Shown here piece by piece: positions 18,607 through 29,810 of a stretch of DNA of 64,000 nt. The stretch is from Myrica gale (taxonomy: Eukaryota; Streptophyta; Magnoliopsida; Fagales; Myricaceae), in contig OZ005601.1 of NCBI GenBank assembly GCA_963930655.1, positions 24,056,921-24,120,920 of the forward strand, in the 5' to 3' direction. The first letter of the stretch is position 1. Each line of letters opens with the position of its first letter. Under the pieces are notes generated by a model that saw only the letters and a program-made list of their open reading frames with translations, had not been told where the DNA came from and did not search any database. A program made the position numbers and the translations under genes.

Positions 18607-19780
18607 TAACGAAGAGGTCTGGCAAAAGTTTCACATTCTATGGCATAAGGAAGAGTAGAGGAAGTGCTTCTGGTTACATCAAGAGAAGGCATGGCATTCT
18701 CTCTGTCCCATAATTCCCATTGTTACTGCTGTATAGCACGACTTGGCTGTGTAGGAAGTGGAGATTGTAGGCATTACTAATTATCTGCCGAGAGATTCTT
18801 CTATTTTCTTTTGTATCTTCTGGAACAGAAGATTTTAAGTGCATTTTGTGTAACGCCCTTTCAAGGGCAGAAACGCGTGTTATATGTGTGTTTGATTTTG
18901 AAGTTAATTCATTTCAAACGAGTCCGTGAGTGCAAGCTGAGTTGCATATGCAGATCAGCTTTACAGGCAAAGTGGACGTAAAGGGAACTCCATAGTGATC
19001 CCAGTTCCAGGCGCTTTGTTTCCATAGACGTGGAACCACTAAATTTAGGTGTGAAGCCGAAGGCAATAAAAACATTTATAGAAGAAAACGAGAGACGAAG
19101 AAAGTTCTTGATTCTTCCTGCCTAGAACACAAACTATGTTGTAGCTTTAGAACTTTCTACCTCGAAATTGCTTTCCGCCGTGGGATTGATTCTCATCATG
19201 CACCTTACGTCAATGAATGCTATTAAACTTATGGGTCCAATCCAGAAGGATATTACCTCCCGTATCCTCTTCACATCAAATATTTTCATCCCATTGGGTG
19301 ATATAAATACTTCATTAAGAAAAGCTTTTCTTGCGACAAATAATTGTTAAGAAAAGAAACCTCAACAAGTCTCAAACGTAACGCAACATTCTTGAGTGTT
19401 TTGTAACGTGGGTTACTTCTAATGAGGTTTCCTTGTAGAAATGTCGGTACATTTCATCTTGAAGCAAATTTAAAACATGCTTAAAAAAGAAGTCAATTCA
19501 ATCAGGGTCAATAAAAAAGGGTAAAACAAAGTCAATTTGATCACGTCTCCTGTGGTTCGCTGAACAAAACGAAGTCATTTGATTACGGAAGTCACGTGGT
19601 CCAATTCAGAGAATCATCAAAATTTGCGAACGGAACACATCGGTTTTAGGTAATTACAAAAAACCCAAATATTTTATATATACATTATACACAAAAAAAA
19701 CAACAACCGGAAAGCAAGCTCTGAGCACATTTTAAGACGGACCACACGAAGATCCCTTCGATCGCGATTCGCTGCCAGAA
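18607..19780. other. Intergenic space between COR27 and COQ10
   Basis: No gene or recognised repeat seen. It probably includes the 3' untranslated region of COR27 (to about 18850) and the COQ10 promoter. A short palindrome, CGCCCTTTCAAGGGC, lies at about 18854. Confidence 0.4.
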
Positions 19781-19834
19781 TCTCTCAGATACACAATTTA
19801 CGTTCTACCTTTATTTCAGTCAGAGACGTTCGAG

Positions 19835-20006
19835 GTAGGTTCTCGTATTCTCAAAAGATTCCGAGGGCTTTGATGTTCAGCTTTTGGTCGCATTTCGCTC
19901 CTTAAAATCCTTTCTATACGGTATTGAATGTTTAATCGTTATGGCCACAAACAAGGATTCAAAGATTAAAAAGCTAATTTGAGATACATCATACTGATTT
20001 TTGCAG
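19835..20006 (+). other. Probable 5' UTR intron of COQ10
   Basis: GTAGGT donor after TTCGAG (19829-19834) and an ATTTTTGCAG acceptor ending at 20006. Both are good plant splice signals, and the pyrimidine-rich start of the region suits a leader intron. Inferred only from signals. Confidence 0.45.
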
Positions 20007-20112
20007 CTTCCAGGGGCCTCCCAGGATCTTGGGCCTGTTGGATTTCAAGCTGTGTCCCTGATTTCCCTCAAACTGAGCCTACTGATAGGGTTACCAATTG
20101 TCAAATTTTACG

Positions 20113-23100
20113 ATGCCGCCATTCATGTCGACCTCGAAGGCGGTCGGGACCTTCATATCCCGTAAAGACGGAATCAGGCATTTGGTTAACTCGGTTAAGA
20201 GCTCAAGGCAAATGCAGAAATTTGATCACATTCGTTCCTCCAGTAGTATCATTGGTACCCAGACCTGGTCGGTCCGTAATTCGGTCAGTGGCCTCAATCA
20301 CCTTAAATTTTTGTCGCGGAGGGTGTTTGATAATGGCCTTACTCTGCAAACGCGGCAGTTTATTGGGTGTGGAGATGGCGAAGAGGGCGGTGTTCTGTCG
20401 AAAGTTCACGAGGAGAGGCGTGTGATGGGGTAACTTGGTTCACTGCCCTTTATTGTGTGATTTCTTGTGCCAATGTTGTTATTATTTTAGATATAGGTTT
20501 CGGAACTAATATCTCTCTGCATAGAGGATTTAAGCATCTCAGTGGCAATCGCATTTTAACTGATCTTTGGCGTATATCTTTTTGCTTTCCCAATTTTTTG
20601 GGTGAGTTAGTTGCTAGTACAAAGTGGAGATTCTTGGTTGACCACAGATGTCGTTTTCAGCTTAAAATTCTTTTTGTTTAGTTTTCGTTTGTGTTGGAAA
20701 TGCATAGTCCCTCATGACATTCAACCCTTGAACTTAAGCCACACAATCTTAGTACTGTTTTTCTTTTTAGTTTGAAGCTTTCTTTACAAGTTACAGTCCC
20801 AGAACGCAAAATTCTAGAGATTGGCTGCCTTAAGAGATGATTCTTGTCCTTAGCGATGAAGAAGCATAGTTTATCGAACATGATGACTCACAGTTGCATC
20901 ACATGTTATTTGGACCCTTCTCAGTTGCTGACCAAATTCTGTTCAATAGGTATTCCCCAGAGCAGTTGTTTGATGTAGTTGCAGCTGTTGACTTGTATCA
21001 TGGTTTTGTCCCATGGTGTCAGCGGTCAGACATACGTGTACAATATCCAGATGGATCTTTTGATGCTGATCTGGAGATTGGTTTCAAATTTCTTGTGGAA
21101 AGTTATACTTCCCATGTAGAATTGAGTAGGCCAAATTATATAAAGGTATGCAACTTCCTTTCTGTGTTTGGTGGTTATTAAGTCCAAAAATAGTCTTCCT
21201 TTCCTTTTATTGGGAAGCTGAATAATGCTATAGCTTTGTGTGATCTGGAAGTTTGTGACAATGAATATGAAACATATAGGATTTTCTACTACTGAATAGC
21301 ATGCACGGGCATGATTGGGGCAGCCTATGTGGGGGATATAGGGAGTGATTTTAGAGTACAAGGATTAGTTTTAGGTTGACTTGAGGGAGTGTTGAATAAA
21401 ATCTCGCTGTTGTGTGAATAATTGAATTCGTTACAAATTGGAATGAAATGCTAGAAGAGCTCTACTCTTTCAATTTTGTTACGACTTGGCTTGCGGAACC
21501 ATATGATCGTTGGAGTCATGAGATGAAAGAAAGAGCACCATATTGGTAGTCAACACAAATTAAGTCAGGCAGCAACCCAGCGAACAATATATGTGCTTGG
21601 TCATCAGCCTCTTGTGCAGCCAGTCCTTGGGTTTACACTCCTAATTTCGAAAAGTGTTGGATACCATGTCTACATGCCTCTAGGTGGTGTGTGGAGTGTT
21701 AAATACATATGAGCTTGTATTGTTTTCATATGGTTCTTTTGCTGGTGGTTCCATCGATGAACTTTCTCTTTATCCTGTATTGTGTGCAGACTACTGCAAA
21801 GGATACTGCCCTGTTTGACCACTTGATAAACATCTGGGAGTTCAATCCGGGACCAGTTCCAGGAACTTGCGAGCTTTATTTTTTGGTGGATTTTAAGTTC
21901 GAGTCACCACTTTACCGGCAGGTGATTTCTTGATTCCATTTTTGGGTATTGCATCTTGCTATCACTAAATTTTTCCACTTCAGAATGCTGCGTATTGACG
22001 ACTTTAGTTTTCATTTTATTTTATATGTACTCTTTGGAATCAACTTCTTATTGAGGCGATACTCATGGGGAAGCACCTTTTTCTTTTGGCTTTTTGGGTA
22101 GGATGGGGCATTATGGGTAAGGAAGGCAATGGGATGGGTTTGGTAGCCATTCCCATCCCCATCCATTATCATCTCGATAAGTATTCCTCTCTAAGCACCT
22201 GTCATCATTGTTGAGTGGGTCCCATACCCACTCATAACTGCCAATCTGGCCCCTTTTGTTTTGGTAAGTTATTGGTCAATCTTGCCTTTCTAGTAAGTAA
22301 TCTGCCATTCTGACCATCAAAGATGCATTATCTTCTCCCATACTCCCCCAACCCACAGCTTGACAACCAAACGACAACCACCCGTACGAGCCCAAACCAT
22401 CACCCGCTAATAAGCAACCCCCCAATCACCGACCATCTCACTCTAACTCTGATTGCCTCCTTCCCACCATGGATTCATTCCCAAATGGTATGTAGCAGAC
22501 TGTTGGTGGTTCGGATGGGTCAACCATATTTAGGAGTCAGCAACAAAGAGAACTGTGACTATGGCTATGGGAATTCTTGGAGAGTATTTTAATACGTGTG
22601 ATTGGACTGGCTTCACACACAACTTGGCCAAAGGGCTAACCTCAAGGCAGTGAGGAAGGGGCTGAAAGAGGGGGAGAATACCAAACATCGATGGCTACAA
22701 GGCCAAATGGCTGCTGTATGGGGAAGGCTGCAGCTGGCTGAGAGATGGAAAACTAAAACCTAATGTTTAAAGGTGTATGTACATCTGGGGTGTGATGGGA
22801 GGGGGAGCACACCTCCTTAATGGACAGGAGAAACTCATCCAAATTTTTGGCAGGTTGGATTGAAGTCCATTGAGGTCGGAAAACTGTCACCAACCTGTAT
22901 TTGAAAAGAAAGAAATTTTTACCTTTGTGGCAATTTGCTTAAACTAACCTCTTTCTTCCCGCTAATGCCATTACCAGTTCCTGTTGTCTAAAGAAAATCT
23001 TACAATTCTTGGCACCTCACCAGTTCTATAGTAGAACAAGAATCTCTATCAATCTTATTTCCAATATGGCCTTCCCATGGAACAACATCAATACCTCTTA

Positions 23101-24488
23101 GACATCCAGAGTTCCTACATTCTTGTGATTTCCACCTTCATATTTTAAACTCAGCCCCTTCCCAGTTGCTACTGCTCACCTTTTATCCTAGAGAGCTCAA
23201 ACAGAGGCTATTATATGGACACTTTGTCACTGCTGTGACTACTGCTTCCCATGATTTTTTATCACCTTTCAATTCTAATTAGGATCCACCATGACACTTC
23301 TATAATCTTTATGATAACCTTTAATTGCTGCTATTTCCCCCCTTTTCTTAGTCCTACATGTTTGGCTAGCCTTAGGGAGAATTTCTTTCCAATTGGCCGT
23401 GTCTACTAGATAGGGGGAAAGTGGCATTTCGCCAATTCCACACTCTATACTCGTGACATTGATATGCCTTCAACTTCCCATACTCCTTTTTTTTTTAAGG
23501 TGAACTATCTTAGACATGGCCCTGAGATGGAAACCCAGATTGAGTATATGATAATCCCCATGCATGTTGCTTATAGAAACCTGGATTCAGTCTATGCTAA
23601 TTCCCTCTCATGTAGCTTATATCATAATTAGTGTCCTTTGTTGACTATAAGTGTAGCCCCTTCTCCCTCTTATTCTTTATATTATTTATATTTGAGCGTC
23701 ATCTCTGTATGAACATTTTTCTTAACAACCTTGTAGCATTGGAGTGTCTAAAATGTTCTCACTTTGAAAGTCCAAAATCCTTTCCCATTTTTCCGTAACA
23801 ACCTTGTACAATGGGGAGTGTCTAACTTATTAGGTGTATAGTATACTAATCACGATGTTTCAAATGCACTTCTCCACTTCATCTAGCCTACTATAAACGT
23901 TATCTCATTTTTTTTTTGCCAAAGGGATTTCTGTCGTAAGAGATTAAAGCTAGACAGTGTGTGAGAGAGACATAGATGGTAATCTGGTTGAGCTTTCTTG
24001 AAGTGTTTTGACATACTTACCGTAGCACGTAATCGTTAGATTTATGTCCAAACTGTTTTATAGATCCGTCTTAGTAATAACTCTGTCTTGACTATGGTTA
24101 CATTATTTCATGCTTGTGCTATAACGATTGAAAAATTGTGACTCTTATCTTGGGCCTCATTTTGAATGGCATGTTTGCTGTTTCTGGCAATTCTGGATTG
24201 ATACCTTCTTTAGTTGTTGCAAATTAAGGAATCAGAACAAATATATATGGGCTAATTGTTGTGAACATTCAAGCCATAAGTTCTATCTTGAAGGTGGGAC
24301 CTTTTTATTAGGATGAAGACCAGCTTAAAGAGTTCTAATCCTGGCAATGACTTTCTGGTTGTCAGGTTGCATCCATGTTCTTCAAGGAGGTGGTCTCTCG
24401 CCTGGTAGATTCATTCAGCGAGCGATGTCGTTTGATATATGGACCTGGGGTCCCTGTCCTTGAAAATTCATATAGCCAAAGGGCATAG
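20113..24488 (+). CDS. COQ10: Mitochondrial coenzyme Q-binding protein COQ10 homologue (START domain)
   Basis: Coding exons 20113-20429, 20950-21145, 21790-21921 and 24366-24488 join in phase to give 255 aa, the normal length for plant COQ10. The first about 95 residues are rich in basic and hydroxyl residues, fitting a mitochondrial presequence. The START/polyketide-cyclase fold begins at about residue 107 with YSPEQLFDVVAAVDLYHGFV, then PWCQRS, IGFKFLVESY and, in exon 3, DHLINIWEFNPGPVPGTCEL. It ends with FKEVVSRL...FSERC in exon 4. COQ10 binds ubiquinone and is needed for normal respiration and Q synthesis; that is knowledge of the family. I chose the ATG at 20113; an ATG at 20125 is a possible alternative. 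Intron 3 is long (2.44 kb). No lesions seen. Confidence 0.92.
21922..24365 (+). other. Long third intron of COQ10
   Basis: A 2.4-kb intron with no recognised coding remains. It includes a local inverted repeat of GGGATGGG/CCCATCCC type at about 22120-22165. Part of it may be an unrecognised old insertion. Confidence 0.4.
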
Positions 24489-24816
24489 TAGGTGGTTTTG
24501 CATTTACCTGGGGCGGTGCCAGATGAACTTTCCTGCAGTACAGTTAGAACAAATAAGAGATTAAATTTACTGTCTAACAAGCTGCCAGGTGGGTTTTTTT
24601 TTGGTCTGCTGCCTGGTGAGCCCATTCATCGCTTAGTAACTGTAATTCAATCAAGGCCTGAAAATTTCCCAATCCTCCCTCTCATCGGGCTTGTTATCTT
24701 CCTTATATAAATACCGTTCGATTAGTTCCAGAATATGCTTTCTTTCAACTTGAAAGATCTGATTTATGCACGCACTCAGACACTTTTTTTTTCTTGGCAA
24801 CACTCAGACAACACTT

Positions 24817-25740
24817 TTTTTTTTTTGAGCATAACAGCCAATATATATTAAGATCAGATCAGATCAAGGAGGTCGAAAGACCTCGGGGTGCTCTAAAGGG
24901 CGTGCCAGATACTCCGAAGAGCCGGCGTGCCAACGAGCGGACGGACCATAAGGTCCTACAAAGGCCCACAAGGGGCAGATCGGTCTCAGACCGCAGAAAA
25001 GCCACATATGGCAGATAGCTATTAGGCCTAAAAACAGAGTAAAAACAACAGGAAAATCAACATAAGCCTTAAACATAGAGGCGATCATAAAAGCTAAACG
25101 AGCCCGAAACAGTGGGGCATACCCAATCGGGAGAAAACACAAAACCAGAACACAACAAGCCCTAAACAATTGGGCAGGCCCAAATGGGATTATTTTGGTT
25201 CGGACTGGCGGCGGCAGCGGCGGCGGAGGTGGCGGCGCGTGGTGGCGGAAAGACGAAATCCACGGCCCAGGAGAGACGGAACAAGCCACAGAGGCCAGAT
25301 CCGGTGAGAAAAACGGAGGCAGATCATCGGAGCGTGTCGCACGCGCGACCCCAAGCGCCGGCGCGTCAGATCCACGCGCCGCGCGTGGGGCGCGTGGGAG
25401 GACACGCTCCGTCGGATCGAAGCCGGAAGAGCGGCGCTGCATCGGGCTCGTCGTGCTGAATGCACCCAGCAGGCGCGTGTGAGCCAAAACACGATGAAAA
25501 ACGCCGTCCGCCGCTTGGAATCCACCTGCAAAAAAAACCAAAAACCAAACAAAACGGCCACCAACACCGGCCAAACCAAACCGCAAGGAGGAGAGGGGAG
25601 AGGGGAGGAGGGGGGAAAAAGGAAAAAGGAGGAGGGGGGGTGAGGGAGCCGGAGCTCCCCCCCTCCTCCGTAAGGAGACAGTCGGTGATGAGAGACCAGA
25701 GAGAGAGAGTTTGGGGGGGGGCTATTCCGCTTCTTTCTTT
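24817..25740 (-). mobile_element. GC-rich non-LTR type retroinsert with poly(A) tail and 16-bp target duplication
   Basis: The 16-mer CACTCAGACAACACTT occurs at 24801-24816 and again at 25741-25756. Between them lies 924 bp that starts with a T run on the + strand, i.e. a poly(A) tail on the minus strand after a GATCTGATCTTAATATAT-type end. The other end is CT- and GC-rich with C homopolymers, like a LINE 5' untranslated region. Long target duplication plus poly(A) indicates target-primed reverse transcription. No endonuclease or RT is present, so it is a non-autonomous or internally deleted LINE, or a SINE-like unit. Long ORFs inside (up to 240 codons on the minus strand) follow from the high GC and have no recognised domain. 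Confidence 0.8.
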
Positions 25741-25756
25741 CACTCAGACAACACTT

Positions 25757-25996
25757 CAATCTTGCATTGGTATGTCTTAAGTTATTGCAGCGCTGCAATT
25801 GTGTGACAAAATTTCAAACATCGCAGCATCCTATCTCAAGTAAAATACAAGCCCTAGTGACCTCATTCCATTAAAGACATACAACTTGCGTACTTATTCA
25901 TGACTCAATCTGTAATCTTTGTGGTTCCGTCTTGCATCTAATGAAACTTGGGATCTGAAATTTGAAGCCATCAAGGCACCATAATAGGTTTCCTTC
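25757..25996. other. Short intergenic stretch
   Basis: Nothing recognised. It separates the retroinsert from the hAT element. Confidence 0.4.
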
Positions 25997-26612
25997 ATTG
26001 TTGGTAGGGCTGTTCAACCCCGGTGTAGGTGCCGGTTTTTAAATAATTGCCACCTACACTTATACTGTTAAGTGCAAAAATTGATCTTTAGTGGTGGCAG
26101 TTTCAAGTTATCCTATATTCATATTGAGTCATTTTTTTAGTTTTTTATGCATTTGGCCCAATGTATTTTTTTTTTCTTTTGGTCCATTAATCACATATCA
26201 ATAAAATCTAAACTAATGAAATCCAAAATCAATAAAGTTAAAGATCATTTTAAAAGATAAGATGAGAATTTAAAGTCCAAACCAATAAAATTCAAAATCA
26301 AAAAACTCAGAGAACATCACAACAAAATGAGAATTTAAAGTCTCAACCAATAAAATTCAAAATAATAAATTTAGAGAAGTAACTGTAAGAACATCTTAAA
26401 TATGAGTAACTCCTTCAAAATCTCTACTCCTCGATCTCCATCTCCAAGATGGGTAACTCTACACAATATATTTAAATACATCAAGTTATAATTTATAAAT
26501 AAACGAACAAAAGTAGAAATAAAATTACTCGAGTCAATCGTATAAGTTTGTGGATCTTTTGTCATATCAGAAGTCATAGTCATGTCCTCCTCCTCTACAA
26601 TAGAGTCGCATC

Positions 26613-28677
26613 TCATCCAATTTTAAGCATAAATGAGACATTTTGCAGTTTTTGGGCCAATGAACTCCGAAAGGGATCCAATACCCGACCTCCAGTGCTA
26701 AATACTGACTCAGAAGGTACAATTGTAATGAGAATTGCCAACACATCCCAAGCTATGCGGGCAAAGATATGATACTTATGAGAGTTAAGGTTCAACCAAA
26801 GCAAAATTTTAAATGAAGTAGCCTTTGATTCAACTGAGTCTGATAAATATCTTTCCACCTTAGATTTGGAGTCTGAAATTTGTCTAGCAGCACTTACAAA
26901 ATCAAACTTATCTCAGTCCTCGTTATCCCCCAAAGTCACACTATCACTGTCACCCACCTCCTCGACACTACCATGGTTGCCATTGTTATATTTCGTAAAC
27001 AAGCGTTCTAAAGTAGCTTTCACATTCAATGCCATAACTTCGTCTTCCGCGTCTCCCAATACTTTCTTAAACCAATAATTCAGTACAATCATCTTGTTTC
27101 TTGGATCAAGCAATGTTGCAACAAATAAAAGTCTATTCACTATTATCAAATCACCTCAATACTTGTCATACTTTGTTTTCATGCGGGATGTCATCTCTTT
27201 AAGGAAAATATCATTACTAGAATACTTGTCCAAATGACTATGTATCTTAGCCAACTCCTCTAAGTAGACATTAGTTGTAGACACATTTGATCCCGACATT
27301 CTTATTGTTACTTCATAAAATGACTTCAAGAACTTTATAAAGTGGCGGATGTGCTCTCAATCCTCAAGTATGGGGGGGCCTAATCCTCTCCTCCCATGCC
27401 CCTCTTCGCCCAAATACAATATAAAATACCCATCCTCATCCAACATCAACTCAAAAGCCTCTCAATACTTCAAAGCCACATTCAACATAAAATAAGTTGA
27501 GTTCTAACGAGTGATAACATCAAGAGTAAAAAATTGAGTAAATGTAATCTCTTTAATCTGTACACATTATTTAAATTTGTCTAACCTTTGGGGTGATGAC
27601 TTAACATACTTGATCATATTCCGAACCTTAGCAATTGACTTATCAACTTCTTTTAACCCCTCAAACACAATCAAATTTAAAATATGTTCACAACATCTCA
27701 AGTGTAGGAATTCATGGCCACAAACAATCCTCCTTACTTTTAGAGTATCTTTTTGCAATTGTCTTCTCTTTAAATGGTCAATGACAATGTCATTAGAGGA
27801 GACATTGTCAACTGTTATTGTAAGGGTCTTTTGTATCCCTCAATCATTCATACATTTTTCTATTTCCTTAGCAATACTAGCCCCCTTATGATCTTGCAAC
27901 CTCCTAAAAAACAAAATTCTCTTATACAAGGTCCAATTAACATCGATGAAGTGTCCAGTAACACACATATAATTAAAATTTTGAATCGATGTCCAAGTGT
28001 TTGTGCTAAAAGACGCTCTATACCTATTCGTTCGAATCAAATGCTTCAACTTATCATTCTCTTTCAAATAAAGTTTCATGCAAAGACTCATAATTGTTAT
28101 CCTAAATGACATTTTAAATGTAGGCTTCAGATAATGAATTAGTTTTCTAAGTCCATAGTTCTGAACTACAATAAAAGGCATATCATCGACAATTATCATC
28201 CTAGCAATCAGATCTTTAATAGTCTTCTTACAAAATTTGCGTGTCACCCCCATCGTTCCAACATCAGACCCCGTTGACTTCTCAGCATCATGAGTCAATA
28301 ACATTTGCCCAACATCTAACTGACCCCCTTTTTTTCTTGAAATATGAACAAATGTTGTGATGTTTCCATAACCCCGATGTCTCATTCTTGTGATGAGCCA
28401 TAATTTTTTTTTTACAATAATTACATTTTGCTTTAGGTGGATCAGAGTTAGGTACCTTGGTGTAATGCAGCCATACATTAAAATGGTTTGAATTTTTCCT
28501 TTTTTTGGGTTTAGGGCGTGATAGTCGTCCACTTACATCACCTCCAGCCATTGACCCCACTGTCTCAGAATCCAGAGTGGACCCAACAGCCGGACACGAT
28601 ACTGAGGGTGACATAGCAGTGACACTACTACATGTGGCTGCAGGTGACTGTGATTGTGGTGGAGTGTCCATCTGCAA
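26613..28677 (-). pseudogene. hAT transposase, inactivated (BED finger, RNase H-like core, dimerisation domain)
   Basis: Reading down the minus strand from 28677: an N-terminal Ser/Pro-rich leader, then a BED zinc finger at about 28440-28330 (CNYCKKK followed by GLWKHHNIC). The transposase core at about 28330-27560 includes FSTNTWTS, VTGHFID, TVDN and CCEHILNL. At 27149-26913 comes the segment LFVATLLDPRNKM, and at about 26740-26680 the hAT C-terminal dimerisation motif PSESVFSTGGRVLDPFRSSL. The order is that of plant Ac/Tam3-like (RICESLEEPER-type) proteins of about 650-700 aa. The frame changes between the finger and the core (around 28400), and several stops occur between 27560 and 26860, so no full protein can be made as read. 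Confidence 0.9.
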
Positions 28678-29499
28678 ATAAAAATTACCTAAAAATTAAC
28701 AATCAAAGTACTAACAAGTAACAAACAACAAAACGTACAAACAACAAAATAAGACAACAGTCGAGCAATTAACAAGCATATGGAATTATATACGAATAAA
28801 TTAACATGTGAATCAATTAACATAACCATAACAAGCATATGGACTCGGCGTTTGGATCGATGTGGATAATTTTCTATCTTTGATTTACTTGTACTCGATC
28901 AAAACATAACCATATATAATAAGTTGGATCTAAATTAAGAACTCTGTAATTAAATACTTAAGGGACCAAAAGAAACATTTAAACCTTAACTAGTACTGTA
29001 AATAAATAAATATAATAGAACATCAGATGTAGAACTATATTTGAGCAAATACTTTTTGTTTACTGACTACACAATTTTTGTAGCAAAAGATTCTAGTTTT
29101 ACTTCTTAAATTTGCTTTCGGCAGTTCATCAATGATTACGTCTCTTGAACATCCAATATGTTGTGTTCTCTTTTGGGAAGTGAAAACCTCTTGAAAGTTT
29201 TAGCATTTCACTTTGTTCATTTGTTGTTTTCTTAAAGTTCCCAAATTTATTAAATTACAAACCCTAAAAACAACAAACAATGGAGAATGTTCAAAAATAA
29301 TATATGTCCTAATATTTTCAATAGAATAACTTAAAATTAACAAATTCATTGATTTTTAACATACCTAAACGAATATTAATCCTTGACACTTAGAGAGATG
29401 TGGCAGACAACAGAGATGGGAGCTTGACGCGTGAAAGAAGGGACCTGTGGTCGGTGACGAGAGGCGCGATAGCTGTAGGCGTGGTGGTCAGCAAGAGAG

Positions 29500-29521
29500 G
29501 GAGGGAGAGAGAGAGAGAGAC
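29500..29521. repeat. (GA)n microsatellite
   Basis: GAGGGAGGGAGAGAGAGAG run inside the right part of the hAT element. Confidence 0.7.
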
Positions 29522-29592
29522 GCACAGGTGGGAGTTGGGATGGGCGCAGAGGCGAGAGGGTCAGACTCCAGAGGGGAAAATTGGGGACGCAA

Positions 29593-29810
29593 GAGGGCTT
29601 TGCAAACATAAGTGGGGGATGAGGGTTTTAAAACAAAACGATTCATTTTGTTATTATATATATACAAAACCCGGTGTCCCGGGGGGTGGGAATCGAGATA
29701 TTTCTCAGGGGAAGGGTTTGCAAACATAAATGAGGGAGGAGGGTTTTAAAACAAAACGATTCGTTTTTTTTTATTATAAAAAAATCCGGTGTCCCGGGAA
29801 CCGGGAATAG
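29593..29810. repeat. Two tandem copies of about 118 bp within the hAT right arm
   Basis: TTTGCAAACATAA followed by GGGTTTTAAAACAAAACGAT and CCGGTGTCCCGGG occurs twice, beginning about 29599 and 29717. Tandem subterminal repeats of this sort can be transposase binding regions in hAT elements; that role is inference. Confidence 0.7.

Noticed and set aside
20894-20949. Upstream extension of COQ10 exon 2 as coding
   Set aside because: The family sequence joins exon 1 (ending RRVMG) directly to YSPEQLF with an AG acceptor at 20948-20949; the extension is intron read-through.
24864-25586. 240-codon minus-strand ORF as a gene
   Set aside because: Several frames are open at once because of high GC; no domain is seen, and it lies inside a retroinsert bounded by a target duplication.
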